Of a stretch of DNA of 64,000 nt, positions 11,768 to 22,342 are shown in pieces (within the stretch, counting starts at the first letter, position 1; each line of letters opens with the position of its first letter). Position numbers and translations under genes: made by a program. Source of the DNA: Brachionus manjavacas (taxonomy: Eukaryota; Rotifera; Eurotatoria; Ploima; Brachionidae); the NCBI GenBank assembly GCA_019054805.1, contig JAHQIY010000009.1, forward strand, positions 2,852,001 through 2,916,000. The letters run 5' to 3'. The notes below the pieces were generated by a model that worked only from the letters and a program-made list of their open reading frames with translations, had not been told where the DNA came from and did not search any database.

Positions 11768-11804
11768 TTTTTTTAGTTGTAATCTAAATTTTTTACAATT
11801 ATTT

Positions 11805-11945
11805 CAGTGTTATCGGATAATTATTTTTAAACTAATTTTCAAAAAAAGAAATAAATTTAAAAAAATAAAGTTTTTATTGAAAATTTTTTGTAATTTAATT
11901 TAAAAAAGCCTATATTTCCTTTATCATTTAAAAACGCTATTTTAA
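11805..11945 (+). repeat. Direct repeat, copy 1 (empty site for the TA element)
   Basis: About 90 bp (TCGGATAATTATTTT through GAAAATTTTTTGTAA) is repeated almost exactly at 12272-12357, and the following TATATTTCCTTTATC stretch is repeated after the transposon at 13530-13555. This copy lacks the transposon and so shows the pre-insertion sequence. Confidence 0.75.
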
Positions 11946-12204
11946 ATTTTGGATATTTTTATTCGAGATTAATTAATAGCTTTATGATCAAGAGATCAAT
12001 GTTAAAATTTTCTACATTTGAACTTTCAATATTTATTAATATTAACCAAATTTATACAGATTTTGTAAAAAAAATTTAAACAGTTTAATTAAGCATTTAT
12101 ATGTTTGATTTTTTCAGCTTATTTTTTTATACACAGTTAAACTAAATTTTTATTTTATTCTTTTTATTAAAAATGTATTAAATTTAAATTTTATTTTGAA
12201 TAAA

Positions 12205-12265
12205 TAAAGTGTAAATCAGGCTTTTATGGACAAGGGCACTAGCCTGCTGATTAACATTGAAACTT
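12205..12265 (+). repeat. Interspersed ~55-bp motif with short hairpin, copy 1
   Basis: Contains CTTTTATGGACAAGGGCACT followed by AGCCTGCTGATTAA; a close relative occurs at 35917-35970. The core of the second copy can fold as TCAC...GTGA. It may be the 3' terminus of another retroelement family, by analogy with the LINE tails, but that is inference. Confidence 0.45.
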
Positions 12266-12357
12266 TTAAAAAGTGTTTTCGGATAATTATTTTAAACTAA
12301 TTTTCAAAAAAAGAAATAAATTTAAAAAAATAAAGTTTTTATTGAAAATTTTTTGTA

Positions 12358-13507
12358 ACGGGTGAGCCAAAATGGTTGACAATAATTTTGTAATTGAAAA
12401 AGAATATGTTCTAGTCAGAGGAGAACGATGAAATTTTACACGATGGTAGGCCAAGACCTTATGATAGTAGAATTTTAGTCAGACTGCTCTGACTTTGATT
12501 ATACCGGTTTTTACACCCTTATTTTTTAAATCAGTTGCACGTTTAAAAATGTTATTTAAGTTTTGCTTAATCCTTCTTTTTTTTTTTGGTGATTTTGCTC
12601 AATACAAAAATATCAAGTTGAATAAGTTTAAAAAAATTTTAGCTTTCTTCAAATTTTATTTACTTAAAATGCCTGCTCCTAAGTCGATCGTTTTACGAGA
12701 CCTTGTTTTATCTCACGCCGAAAAGGGAAAGACTGCAAAAGAAAATTTTTCCATATTAGATGGGCGCCTCAGTTATCGAACGGTTTTTCGTTGGATTGAT
12801 GAATTTAAAAAATTTTGGAAAAACCACAGCAGCTAAATCAACAGGTCGAACTTAAATAACATTTTTAAACGTGCAACTGATATAAAGTTGAATACATTTT
12901 GAAGATAAACTCTTTAGCTATGATTTTAATCAAAAATTTAATAAAATTTTTATAGTGACCATCAAGATATTGGGCTTAAACCAAATAAACTTTAAAACAT
13001 CAAATTTTGGATATTCCTTCTCACAGGAATAATTTTCCGGGTAGATATTTCACACAAACATTTGTCTATATAAATTTAACATACATGCAAAATTTTAGCC
13101 GGATATTGCATTCCAATAAAAATTTTTACTTAAAAAACTTGAAATCTCTCAAATTTCAAATTTTGGAAAATTAGGTCAATTTTGAAGGTAAAATGACCAT
13201 AACTTTTGAACGAAAAGTCACAAAATAAATTTGAAAATAGTTCCAGAATTGTGAGACCATTTCGCACAAGACTAGTTTTTTTTTTTTTCAAAAAAAATAA
13301 CTTATGGTCGGGGAGTATTAAGATACAGGGGAATGTGTAGACTTTTGGGTGTAAAAACCAGTAAAATCAAAGTCAGAGCAGTCTGACTAAAATTCTACTA
13401 TCATAAGGTCTTGGCCTACCATCGTGTAAAATTTCATCGTTCTCCTCTGACTAGAACATATTCTTTTTCAATTACAAAATTATTTTCAACCATTTTGGCT
13501 CACCTGT
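12358..13507. mobile_element. 1,150-bp Tc1/mariner-type element with 161-bp inverted repeats
   Basis: Terminal inverted repeats at 12358-12518 and 13347-13507 start ACGGGTGAGCC and ACAGGTGAGCC and match with very few mismatches over about 160 bp. The element is bounded by a TA duplication (12356-12357 and 13508-13509). The unoccupied direct-repeat copy at 11805-11945 shows the same flank with a single TA, which confirms the boundaries. TA target duplication is the hallmark of the Tc1/mariner superfamily. The interior holds another inverted-repeat element rather than an intact transposase, so this copy is non-autonomous. Confidence 0.88.
12529..12886 (+). mobile_element. Nested inverted-repeat element carrying a transposase HTH remnant
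   Basis: Inverted ends TCAGTTGCACGTTTAAAAAT (12531 onward) and its complement ending at about 12884 enclose a short coding remnant. From 12669 it encodes MPAPKSIVLRDL, GKTAKENFSI and SYRTVFRWIDEF, a helix-turn-helix pattern like the N-terminus of Tc1/mariner transposases; after a one-base slip it reads GKTTAAKSTGRT and then runs straight into the right inverted repeat. The catalytic DDE/D domain has been deleted. Confidence 0.7.
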
Positions 13508-13689
13508 TAATTTAAATTAATTAGGCCTATATTTCCTTTATCATTTAAAAACGCTAACCAACATTTTTAAAAAACAAAAATGATAAAAATTGAGATTAAC
13601 TACTTTGAAAAAAATTTGAATGCAAAACGATAATAAAAATAGAATAGAAATCCGCAGCTTTTATTATCCGAACAGAATTTTCATCGAGC

Positions 13690-14200
13690 ACTTTTCAAGA
13701 TTTTTTTTCTCGATTATTTACTTATCTTACGAATGGATCTGGTATCGGACTTGAGTCCAAGAATCTCCGAGTTTTGTAAGGGTTGAAGTTTTTGTATGTT
13801 TCTGTCACCAAAGGCATTTAAACAAAGGAATGAGTAATCAATAATGGAACTAATAAGAAATTTATAGTGAGCCAATTTTAATAATAATTTATTCTTGATT
13901 GGTATTTTTGGTGAATTTAATCAACTTAATTATTAAAGTAAAGACGTTTGTCAATTGTGTTTCCCCAAGAATTTAATGGATTTTGAATAAGGCAGGGTTT
14001 TACCAAAGAAAGAAAGCTCTAATTCAGGAATCCGTTCAATAGACTAGAATATGCAACATACTGTAAATTTTATTTTTGACCAAGTCAATTGAAAATTGGC
14101 ATCAACTCGGATAGTTGATAGGAAGTTGAGAAGGAAGCTTTCATTTTTATCTTTTTTAAATTGTCTTTTTCATTAATCTCCAAATCGATCCTTGTGTAAT
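13690..14200 (-). mobile_element. Diverged Jockey-like LINE ORF2 fragment
   Basis: Minus-strand reading recovers LISSIIDYSFLCLNAF and NIQKLQPLQNS near 13770-13890, matching the ORF2 C-terminal segment of the 5.5-kb LINE (SILDYSFPCLNSF, NIKKIQVIQNS). Upstream (13950-14040) it gives FFGKTLPYSKSIKFLGK. Several stops and frameshifts; much older than copies 1 and 2. Confidence 0.7.
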
Positions 14201-15825
14201 ACTGATAAATTAATTATTATACCGATCATGTAAATTAAAAACTAATTTTTTTAGAGGTGAGAAGCCGGTTGAAACGGAAAAAATTTTAACAAAAATTTCA
14301 ATTTTGCATTTTTGTTTAAAAAAATATATCATCTTTTTAATTTATTCATAATTTTTTTGGTTTTTAGACGTCTTCGAAAATTGACACCAAAACCAATGGA
14401 CAAGAATTTAAAATAGTAACTAAAATGAAGGCCGGAATAATTGACTCGTTGAGCAAAGGCAATCTGTTACCCTGAACAATCACTTATTCATCAGCTTGTC
14501 AACTGATGCACAAAGATAAGTAAGAATTATACTTGTCACGTATCTCAGAAATTAAACGCTTCGAAATGCTGATAGCTACATAAAGCACTTAGCTTACATC
14601 TTGACTTAATTATAAGCTCGTGTTCTTGACACGAGCATATAGGCATAAATAAGAATTCCTTTCTTAGAACTTCAGAACGTTCAATAACTTAAATAAAGCT
14701 TTTAAAGATTAAACATTGTTTATTATAAACCGGTTACAAATCCGATTTTGATGTTCCATTTGAATGTACGAAAATGAGCGTAAATTTAAAAAATTTAGTA
14801 CTAAATTTTTTAAATTTAAAAATTTTTCAAAAAATCATATTTCTATAGAATAGAGTTTGTCGAAGTTTTGACAAAAAAATTAAACCAGTTCCAGTTAATT
14901 ATTTAAACGGTCTAGTTAGTTTCAAAGTTTTTAACAATAATAAAAATAAAGTCTTTGGCTCGGACTTTTGAAAAAAATTGTATTGTAGTTTTATTTAGCA
15001 TTTTATTGAGTAAAGAGTAAAATTGCAACTAGACATGACAAAAATTAACTTACTTTTTGAATTTTTATAAAAATTCACTTTTAAACCTTAATATCTTTTG
15101 CGAATTATTATTGATATGGATGAAAATAAATTCAAAATTTTCAGTTTCATTTTTTAAATTTAGAACATAAGATCATTTGTAGGAAATTATTTATAAATAA
15201 AATTTAATTTTTTAGCTATCTAACTAATGTCTTATTTATTCATTTACACCTTTTATCTGATTTTTTTTTTAATTTAATCACTTTTTTCATGTTTTTATTT
15301 TATCCAATTTTATTCGATCATCTAAATTTATATCAATTTTTCTTTTAATGCGGGCTCAAACGAATGTCTTGAACCATTCTGACGTGCCTTGGGGTCATCC
15401 CCTAAATTATTTTTTAAATAATATTAGTTAATTGTAAGATATTAAGCTTTAAATTTCCTTGTCGGTCAATTTCAAAAATTATGGAACTTGACATGTATTT
15501 TAAAGTCTTTTTTTAAAATATGAAATTGGTTTGAATAAATTCATAAAAAAGTATGATTTTGGGGGGGTTCGTTTTCGTAAAATTAAAAAAAAATAATTAA
15601 ATGCAGTTTCTATTTAATTAATCCTTTTGATCCATTTTTACAAAGATTAAAAAAATTAAAAATATTCTAATCATATGCTCAATTAATTCAATTATTGTTT
15701 TATTTTTATTAAAAAAATGTTTTATTTATTTTAAATCAGATTTTGAAATCAATAAAATAGGATAACTTTTTAATTAAAGTCGTACATTGATTTAGATATA
15801 GCACATTTATTCAGCAAACATATTT
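14201..15825. other. Long AT-rich stretch without a clear gene
   Basis: One exon-like open stretch lies at about 14368-14476 on the plus strand: after a TTTTTAG acceptor-like site it reads 35 codons (starting TSSKIDTKTNGQEF) to a TGA. No partner exon was found, so I do not call a gene. The remainder is low-complexity AT sequence. Confidence 0.35.
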
Positions 15826-15990
15826 TTTATGTATCGATTACGTCTAGTATTATACTTTTGTATTGATTGAACGATCAGATTTTTATTTATTCTCGTCTTA
15901 TACTTTTACGCAATATAAATTCAAATAAATTTTCTTTGACGTATCTAAAACCTAATAATTTAACAGTGTTAAATCACTATTTTAATTTTA
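15826..15990 (+). repeat. TACGTC/GACGTA repeat family, copy 1
   Basis: A ~155-bp interspersed repeat with GATTACGTC on one side and TTTGACGTATC about 100 bp later, followed by AATAATTTAACAGTGTTAAA. Related copies are at 20305-20455 and, inverted, 29833-29985. The inverted TACGTC/GACGTA motif suggests a small MITE. Confidence 0.5.
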
Positions 15991-16324
15991 TTTTAATTTT
16001 TATTTACTATCTTTAAACAAATAGCTAGCTAGGAAATAGTGTTTTTTCCTCCAAAAAAGAGGGTTAAGATTTGATCGGAAAATATTCAAAATAAAAAAAC
16101 TGTAGAATGTTCCGAATGGCAACGACTTCCTTGTATGTTACACTTTTTTTAAAATTTATTATATAAGATAACCCATTTATAAATCATTTTAAAATTCATT
16201 GATAACTTTTCTGTTACATTCTTCTCAATTTTTTATTTTATTTTAAATTTAATTCTTCATATTTTTAATTTTCAAAGCTTTGAATTAAGCTTTTAATTTT
16301 TTTCAAATAAACAAAGCTAAAAAA

Positions 16325-17209
16325 TCAAAAAGTGACAATTTTAAAATTTTTGAAATATGAATAAACAGTTTTCGGTGTAGCCCAATCTAAAAAATAAATA
16401 GAATTAAAAATGAAATTTACATAAATAAAAAGCATTCTACCTGCGCCTCCTCCAAAGACTTGAGAAAAAATTGAAAAAAATTACATTCAAAAAAATTTAA
16501 ATATACTAGACTTACAAGTCTCAAAAGCGATTCAACTTATTGGAACATTGGTAGTTCTAAAAACCATTTTAGGAAAATCAAACTTTTGGACACCATCAAT
16601 CCAAATTGTGAATCTACCATCCTGCTTTCCAATTGTATTCAATTTTACCAATTGTTTAACTCTGATCCATTTATCTTTGTAAAAATACCTCGATCCACCT
16701 AAACCATAGCCCCAATCTGGCGAACAGTTTGGCGCACTGGTCAAAGCACAAAATTCAGCCGAATGGTTAGCCTGCTTAGAAACATATAAATAAGCATAAC
16801 CATTTCCATTTGAACCAAACATCAAGCTAAAACAATCTAGAGCCATGTCTCCTCCATTACAATTTGTTTTACCTCCAAATAGACCAGGTAATTTACCTCC
16901 CTTGACCCAGTCAAAATCGTTTGGAAATAAAACCTCGTATTCAAGAGTGGCATGCTGGATGATATTTGTTCCAAAGGGCCATACAAAAAAACCAGTGCCT
17001 CCTTTGTTACCAGGTAGAGATGAATATGACCCGGCCGGGTATTTTACTTTTAAAACCTTTTTTCCACTGCCTTTAGGATCGTTGACAACTTCTCGGTTTT
17101 CAGCCAAGTATGAGTTGCCAATAGGCCAATAATTGAAATTTGAAAAGTCGCCAGTCCAAAGTAGGGCCTCACTTGAACCTAAAATAAAAGCTACTAAAAA
17201 AAGTCTCAT
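16325..17209 (-). pseudogene. PL14 polysaccharide (alginate-type) lyase, copy A, with premature stop
   Basis: Three exons on the minus strand: 17209-16516, an 18-nt micro-exon 16458-16441, and 16386-16325 ending in TGA. Residues 1-16 are a signal peptide. The mature region has PL14 features: KVLKVKYPAGS, GGTGFFVWPF, LEYEVLFP, KGGKLPGLFGG, DWGYGLGG, W-I-R-V-K-Q, and GRFTIWIDGVQ. The family depolymerises acidic polysaccharides such as alginate in algal feeders. Codon 226 is TGA (plus 532-534 of the 16-kb block, i.e. 16532-16534) where copy B has GGA, so translation stops about 31 residues early and loses the FFGGGADWATPKT strand. The stop may be a polymorphism, a sequencing error or real inactivation. 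Full model length would be 257 residues. Confidence 0.85.
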
Positions 17210-17953
17210 TCTTTTTTGACTTTGTTTATAAATGAAAGTTTGATTTTATAAACAAGGTTTACTAAATTATGAGAAGGGCGCAGGTTTTTTAAGCATCTTA
17301 AATTTAAATAAAATTTTTGCTTTCCAAACAGTTTTGATAAAAAACCTTTTATTTAAAATTTTGCTGAAAAAAAATTACTTTTTAATTTTTAGTTAAAGTA
17401 AAGTTATTCGCTTAATCTCAAAAATAGTTTAAAGAGATTGATGGATCATTGAAACAGAGGTGTAGCTACAAAGTGAAAAAAGAAGGTTTATCGATCTTTT
17501 AAAACTTATCTATTAATGGCGCTGATCCCCCTTAAAAATTAAGAAAAAAGGTGATATTTAACTTTTAATTTCCAAAAAAGTGAAAAACTAAGTATTCGAA
17601 ATTTTTAAGGCAATAATTATATTTTTCGATTGAGCCGAAAATGTTATATAAAATTTTTATATTTTTAACATTATGAACTTTAAAGAAAATGATTTAGATA
17701 TTCTAAATCGATCAATAGTCTCAATTCTCTCTAGAGAATACAAAATTCGTTTTGTTTAATTTTTAATAGATTTACTCTACTAAAACAGAATAATTAATAA
17801 AATTTACAAAAAAAACTAAAAAGAAAAAAATGAGTGAGAAAATTTAAATTCCAATTATATTTATTTTTTAAATAATTTATCACATTTCAACAGAAATAAT
17901 AAATATGAAAAATTTAACAAGTAGGAAAAATTCAAAATTGAAAAATTAAAAAA
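17210..17953. other. Intergenic region between divergent PL14-A and EGF gene 1
   Basis: AT-rich sequence shared as the upstream region of two divergently transcribed secreted-protein genes. No coding sequence or clear promoter motif could be supported. Confidence 0.35.
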
Positions 17954-19697
17954 ATGAATCTTAGAGTTTATTTTCTGGTAAAATTCCTTTATTCTTGTCT
18001 AATTATTTTCTCAAGTGGTAATTTTGATATGATTACATTTATTAAAATTAAAATTTTTTAAAAAGCAAAAAAAAGCGATGACGATACAAGTGGAAAATGT
18101 GGAAGTAATGGAAATGGAAAAGGATTAGCCGATTGCTCAACAACAAAATTGACAACAAAAATAAATAATAATAATATTAATCAGCTATCAACTAATCCTG
18201 AAACCACTTTACAAACATCAACATTAAAAAAGGAAATTCTGACATCAACTAGTTCTGACACCACTTTACTGAGTACCAGTGAAAGAAATCAAAATGAACC
18301 ATTATTTGGATCAACATCAGAATCCCAGTCTGACCAAAAGACAACTTTACAAACATCAACATTAAAAAAGGAAATTCTGACATCAACTAGTTCTGACACC
18401 ACTTTACTGAGAACCAGTGAAAGAAATCAAAATGAACCATTATTTGGATCAACATCAGAATCCCAGTCTGACCAAAAGACAACTTTACAAACATCAACAT
18501 TAAAAAAGGAAATTCTGACATCAACTAGTTCTGACACCACTTTACTGAGAACCAGTGAAAGAAATCAAAATGAACCATTATTTGGATCAACATCAGAATC
18601 CCAGTCTGACCAAAAGACAACTTTACAAACATCAACATTAAAAGGAAATTCTGACATCAACAAGTTCTGACACCACTTTACTGAGAACCAGTGAAAGAAA
18701 TCAAAATGAACCATTATTTGGATCAACATCAGAATCCCAGTCTGACCAAAAGACAACTTTACAAACATCAACATTAAAAAAGGAAATTCTGACATCAACA
18801 AGTTCTGACACCACTTTACTGAGAACCAGTGAAAGAAATCAAAATGAACCATTATTTCGATCAACATCAGAATCCCAGTCTGACCAAAAGACAACTTTAC
18901 AAACATCAACATTAAAAAAGGAAATTCTGACATCAACTAGTTCTGACACCACTTTACTGAGAACCAGTGAAAGAAATCAAAATGAACCATTATTTGGATC
19001 AACATCAGAATCCCAGTCTGACCAAAAGACAACTTTACAAACATCAACATTAAAAAAGGAAATTCTGACATCAACTAGTTCTGACACCACTCTACATACA
19101 TCTTCAAAGATATCTGATCAAGGGTTCTATAAAATTCAATCTTTATTTGAGATTGAGACAGAACAACTAATGGACATTATGACAAGCAAAATTGACATGG
19201 TAGATTGTCTTACTAATTGTTCCGGTAATGGAAAATGTAAACTAAACAATAATGAAAAATTTGTTTGTGAATGTGATGGGCATCACATTGGACCACAATG
19301 TCAAATCGATTCCAAACCTTGTGCTTCAAATCCTTGCCTCAATGGAGCCGAATGTTCAAATGATTTCATAAACAAAATATACAAGTGTGACTGTGTGACT
19401 AGAAATGGTTCTGTTTTGTTCTATGGAGCAAACTGTGAGAAAAAGATTGATGTTTGTGAAAATGAGACATGTTCAAAAAATGGAGTGTGTAATGATGTGG
19501 AAAATGAACCACAGTGCAAATGTTTTAAATCTTATAGTGGAGAAAAATGCCAAGTGGAGAGTCAAGAGATGAAAACAGTCAAAACTGTTATTAAAACTTC
19601 ATCGATCATAGCCATTATTGTCTTGTGTGCCACATATTTAATCTTTTTGATAATTGATTTTACAAATTTTTTTGCCAAGAGAAGTAATAAAAATTAA
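17954..19697 (+). CDS. EGF-cassette membrane protein 1 with mucin-like 46-residue repeats (frame broken)
   Basis: Exon 1 (17954-18017) encodes a signal peptide; a 48-bp intron follows; exon 2 (18066-19697) encodes the rest. After a Cys-containing spacer there are about six and a half copies of a 46-residue Ser/Thr-rich repeat, then the shared cassette: juxtamembrane stretch, three EGF-like domains (CSGNGKCKLN, NPCLNGAECSND, CSKNGVCNDV), a transmembrane helix (SSIIAIIVLCATYLIFLIID) and a very short tail, FAKRSNKN. Type I surface protein by topology; function unknown. In the fourth repeat an A-run is two bases shorter than in its sister units, shifting the frame near 18644. Downstream sequence is back in one open frame, which suggests either a recent mutation or an assembly error. 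Confidence 0.8.
18211..19105 (+). repeat. 138-bp coding tandem repeat, about 6.5 units
   Basis: Units begin at 18211, 18349, 18487, 18625, 18761, 18899 and 19037. The period is 138 bp (46 codons), except the fourth unit, which is 136 bp because TTAAAAAAGG is shortened to TTAAAAGG. Units are almost identical, so the array is young or homogenised. Each unit encodes many Ser/Thr residues suitable for O-glycosylation. Confidence 0.95.
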
Positions 19698-20535
19698 ATC
19701 AAATAATAGATTTAGGTATTTTTTTTTAATCTATGGGAGAGTGAAGTTTGGAGCAATTTTGTTCAAATAAAACATAAATGATTTTTTTAAAAAGGAATAT
19801 TGTTAAAAAAATTTTTTTTTAACCATAATTAACACATTTGTTAAAATTTAGAATTGATTTAGAGCCATTTTTTTAATAAAATTTTTTTATTTTTGTTTTT
19901 TTTATATTTAAAATTTAAATATTTCAGAAAAATATTTTACTTATCAAATATTTAATAATAACCATAATTAGTGAATTCTTAAACAATAATTTAAAAAAAA
20001 ATCTTTATTTGTAAAATTCTAAAATTTCGTTAAATTATCATATTTTAGTGGGATTTAAAACATTTAAGATAAATTGCTCTGCTCAAGTTAGAAATTGCTC
20101 CAAACCACACTCTCTAAAATTTTAAAGTAATTAAATAAATTGAAAATTTATAAGCCATATATTTAAATTCAGATTATTTTTTGTTATTTAAAAAAAAAAA
20201 AATTATGTATTTAAAATCATAATTTTGAATAAAATCATTGAATTACTTTTTTTAAAAAAAGTATATATATTTTAATTTTTTTAAAGAAAACATAGTTCTT
20301 ATTTATCTATCGATTACGTCTAAAATTGAACTTTTTTATTTATTGAACCATCAAATTTTTATTTATTCATATCTAACAATTCATACGCAAATAAATCCAA
20401 ATAAATATTTTTTGACGTATCAAAAACTTAATAATTTAACAGTGTTAAATTACTATACATTTTTACAAAAGAAAAGATTAAAGATTGAATAAATTCAAAA
20501 TTAGTTGATTGGGAAATTGAAATTAGTAGTCCAAA
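19698..20535 (+). other. AT-rich 3' flank, with TACGTC repeat copy 2
   Basis: Mostly low-complexity AT sequence. At 20305-20455 lies copy 2 of the TACGTC/GACGTA repeat (GATTACGTC at 20312, TTTGACGTA at 20411). No gene. Confidence 0.45.
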
Positions 20536-20898
20536 GGTTTTGTGAAATTCACTACAAAATGAAAAAAAGAACAGAAAAAATGTAAAAAAATTTGAATAAC
20601 TTTTTTTCTAAAAGTTTAAACTTGGTTCTGTAAATGCAATTTAGTGCAACTTTCAAAGTTGAATCAAATATCAAAGCCTGCTAAATTTGCTGAGTTATGC
20701 AGAAATTAAATATCAATATAATCGAGCGTGGTGTATTTTGCAGAGATTCTGCACACCATAAACAGACTTTTACAGTTGATGCAACTTTGAATGTTGCACC
20801 ATGCTGGATTTACGGAATTTATTTTAAACTTTTAGATAAAAAGTTATTAAATTTTTTAATACTTTGTTCTGTTCTTTTGTACTGAACTTCACAAAACC
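20536..20898. mobile_element. hAT-like MITE, copy 1 (363 bp)
   Basis: Inverted ends GGTTTTGTGAAATTCA and TGAACTTCACAAAACC, with a 9-base direct repeat TAGTCCAAA immediately on both sides (527-535 and 899-907 of the 20-kb block, i.e. 20527-20535 and 20899-20907). A sister copy at 59503-59931 has an 8-base duplication; 8-bp duplications are typical of hAT elements. No transposase inside; the 62-codon frame here is chance. Confidence 0.8.
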
Positions 20899-20907
20899 TA
20901 GTCCAAA

Positions 20908-21430
20908 AATTTTGAATTTTATTATTTTCATTAATTTTATTAACTTAAAAAATTAAATAAGGAAAAATTGTATTTTTTTAGACTTAAACAAACGAGGCAT
21001 CATATGTTTCAAATGGAAACAGAATTGTTCCTAAAGTTCGCTATTTTTCAAGTCTTTTGACCAGAAAAAAAGCGACTTGGCTTGACTTTTCTTAGATTTT
21101 TTGGATGATTTATCTTTCACAGTTACATTTTCAACGATGTTTTCTACTTATTTTTAAAAAGTTTTTAATTTTTTTGCTAACAAAATGATTCAATTAAAAA
21201 TGTAAACGTTTAAGGGATTTTAGAGAAAAAAATTCAAATTCAATTTTTAAATTAAATATAATTAACTTAAAATGAAATAAAATAAAACATCAACTCAAGT
21301 AATTATTTAACTTTTTACTAAAAAAAAGAAATTCAAGTCAAGTCCTGACTTGCACTTAAACTTTTTTGTAAAAATTTAAAAGAAATTAATGACTAATTAA
21401 ATCATAAAATGTTCCAGAGAATGAAAAAAA
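20908..21430. other. AT-rich sequence between MITE and PL14-B
   Basis: No gene or repeat that I can support. Confidence 0.35.
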
Positions 21431-21593
21431 TTTGAGATAACCCATTTATAAATCATTTTAAAATTCATTGATAACTTTTCTGTTACATTCTTCTCAATTT
21501 TTTATTTTATTTTAAATTTAATTCTTCATATTTTTAATTTTCAAAGCTTTGAATTAAGCTTTTAATTTTTTTCAAATAAACAAAGCTAAAAAA

Positions 21594-22032
21594 TCAAAAA
21601 GTGACAATTTTAAAATTTTTGAAATATGAATAAACAGTTTTCGGTGTAGCCCAATCTAAAAAATAAATAGAATTAAAAATGAAATTTACATAAATAAAAG
21701 CATTCTACCTGCGCCTCCTCCAAAGACTTGAGAAAAAAATTGAAAAAAAAAATTACATTCAAAAAAAATTTAAATATACTAGACTTACAAGTCTCAAAAG
21801 CGATTCCACTTATTGGAACATTGGTAGTTCTAAAAACCATTTTAGGAAAATCAAACTTTTGGACACCATCAATCCAAATTGTGAATCTACCATCCTGCTT
21901 TCCAATTGTATTCAATTTTACCAATTGTTTAACTCTGATCCATTTATCTTTGTAAAAATACCTCGATCCACCTAAACCATAACTCCAATCTGTCGGATTT
22001 GGTCTTAAAATTCCATTCGAGTTCCATTCCAT
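21594..22032 (-). pseudogene. PL14 lyase copy B, truncated duplicate
   Basis: Minus-strand segment homologous to copy A from the GLGGSRYFYKDKW region to the C-terminus and about 160 bp of 3' flank (the duplicated block is about 21434-21995). It keeps the splice layout: exon end at 21789, 18-nt micro-exon at 21726-21709 and last exon at 21655-21594. It carries GGA where copy A has the stop, followed by IAFET and FFGGGAD. The N-terminal ~150 residues, including the signal peptide, are missing and are replaced by an unrelated start (22032), so a functional lyase is unlikely. Confidence 0.8.
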
Positions 22033-22342
22033 TCTTTTTTAAACAATAATATCTAATTTTATGTTTTAGTTCACTTTTTAAGATCCAAAATTCAAAATTT
22101 TGTTTATTTTGTTTTTTTTAGATTCACATATTACACATTTTCTCAATCTCCCTCTGAATTCTCTTTGATTTAATTTTAAAATTTTTTTCTTATTTTCTGA
22201 ATATTAAAAAAAATCTCATTTTAAATTTAACTTTTAATATAAATAATAACCTTTTTTGTATTTTTAAATTGAATCTTTAAAAATCGACAATTTATAAAAA
22301 ATCAAAAATTCATTTTAAAATTAATTCCTAATTAGCTAAAAT

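Noticed and set aside
10547..12836. SLC35C2 extended into the HTH-containing frame downstream
   Set aside because: The transporter ends at a clear stop; the HTH frame belongs to the nested transposon.
15351..15425. Short frame beginning MRAQTNVLNHSDVPWGHP
   Set aside because: Only 24 codons, with no splice signals or recognisable motif; probably chance.
18565..18936. Minus-strand 123-codon open frame
   Set aside because: It is the antisense of the 138-bp repeat; its repetitiveness only mirrors the sense coding array.
18211..19105. Regular direct repeats that could suggest a CRISPR array
   Set aside because: Units are contiguous 138-bp coding repeats with no unique spacers, inside a eukaryotic gene.
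20697..20885. 62-codon frame, also seen inverted at 59555-59770
   Set aside because: It lies within copies of the hAT-like MITE; the similarity reflects the repeat, not a gene.
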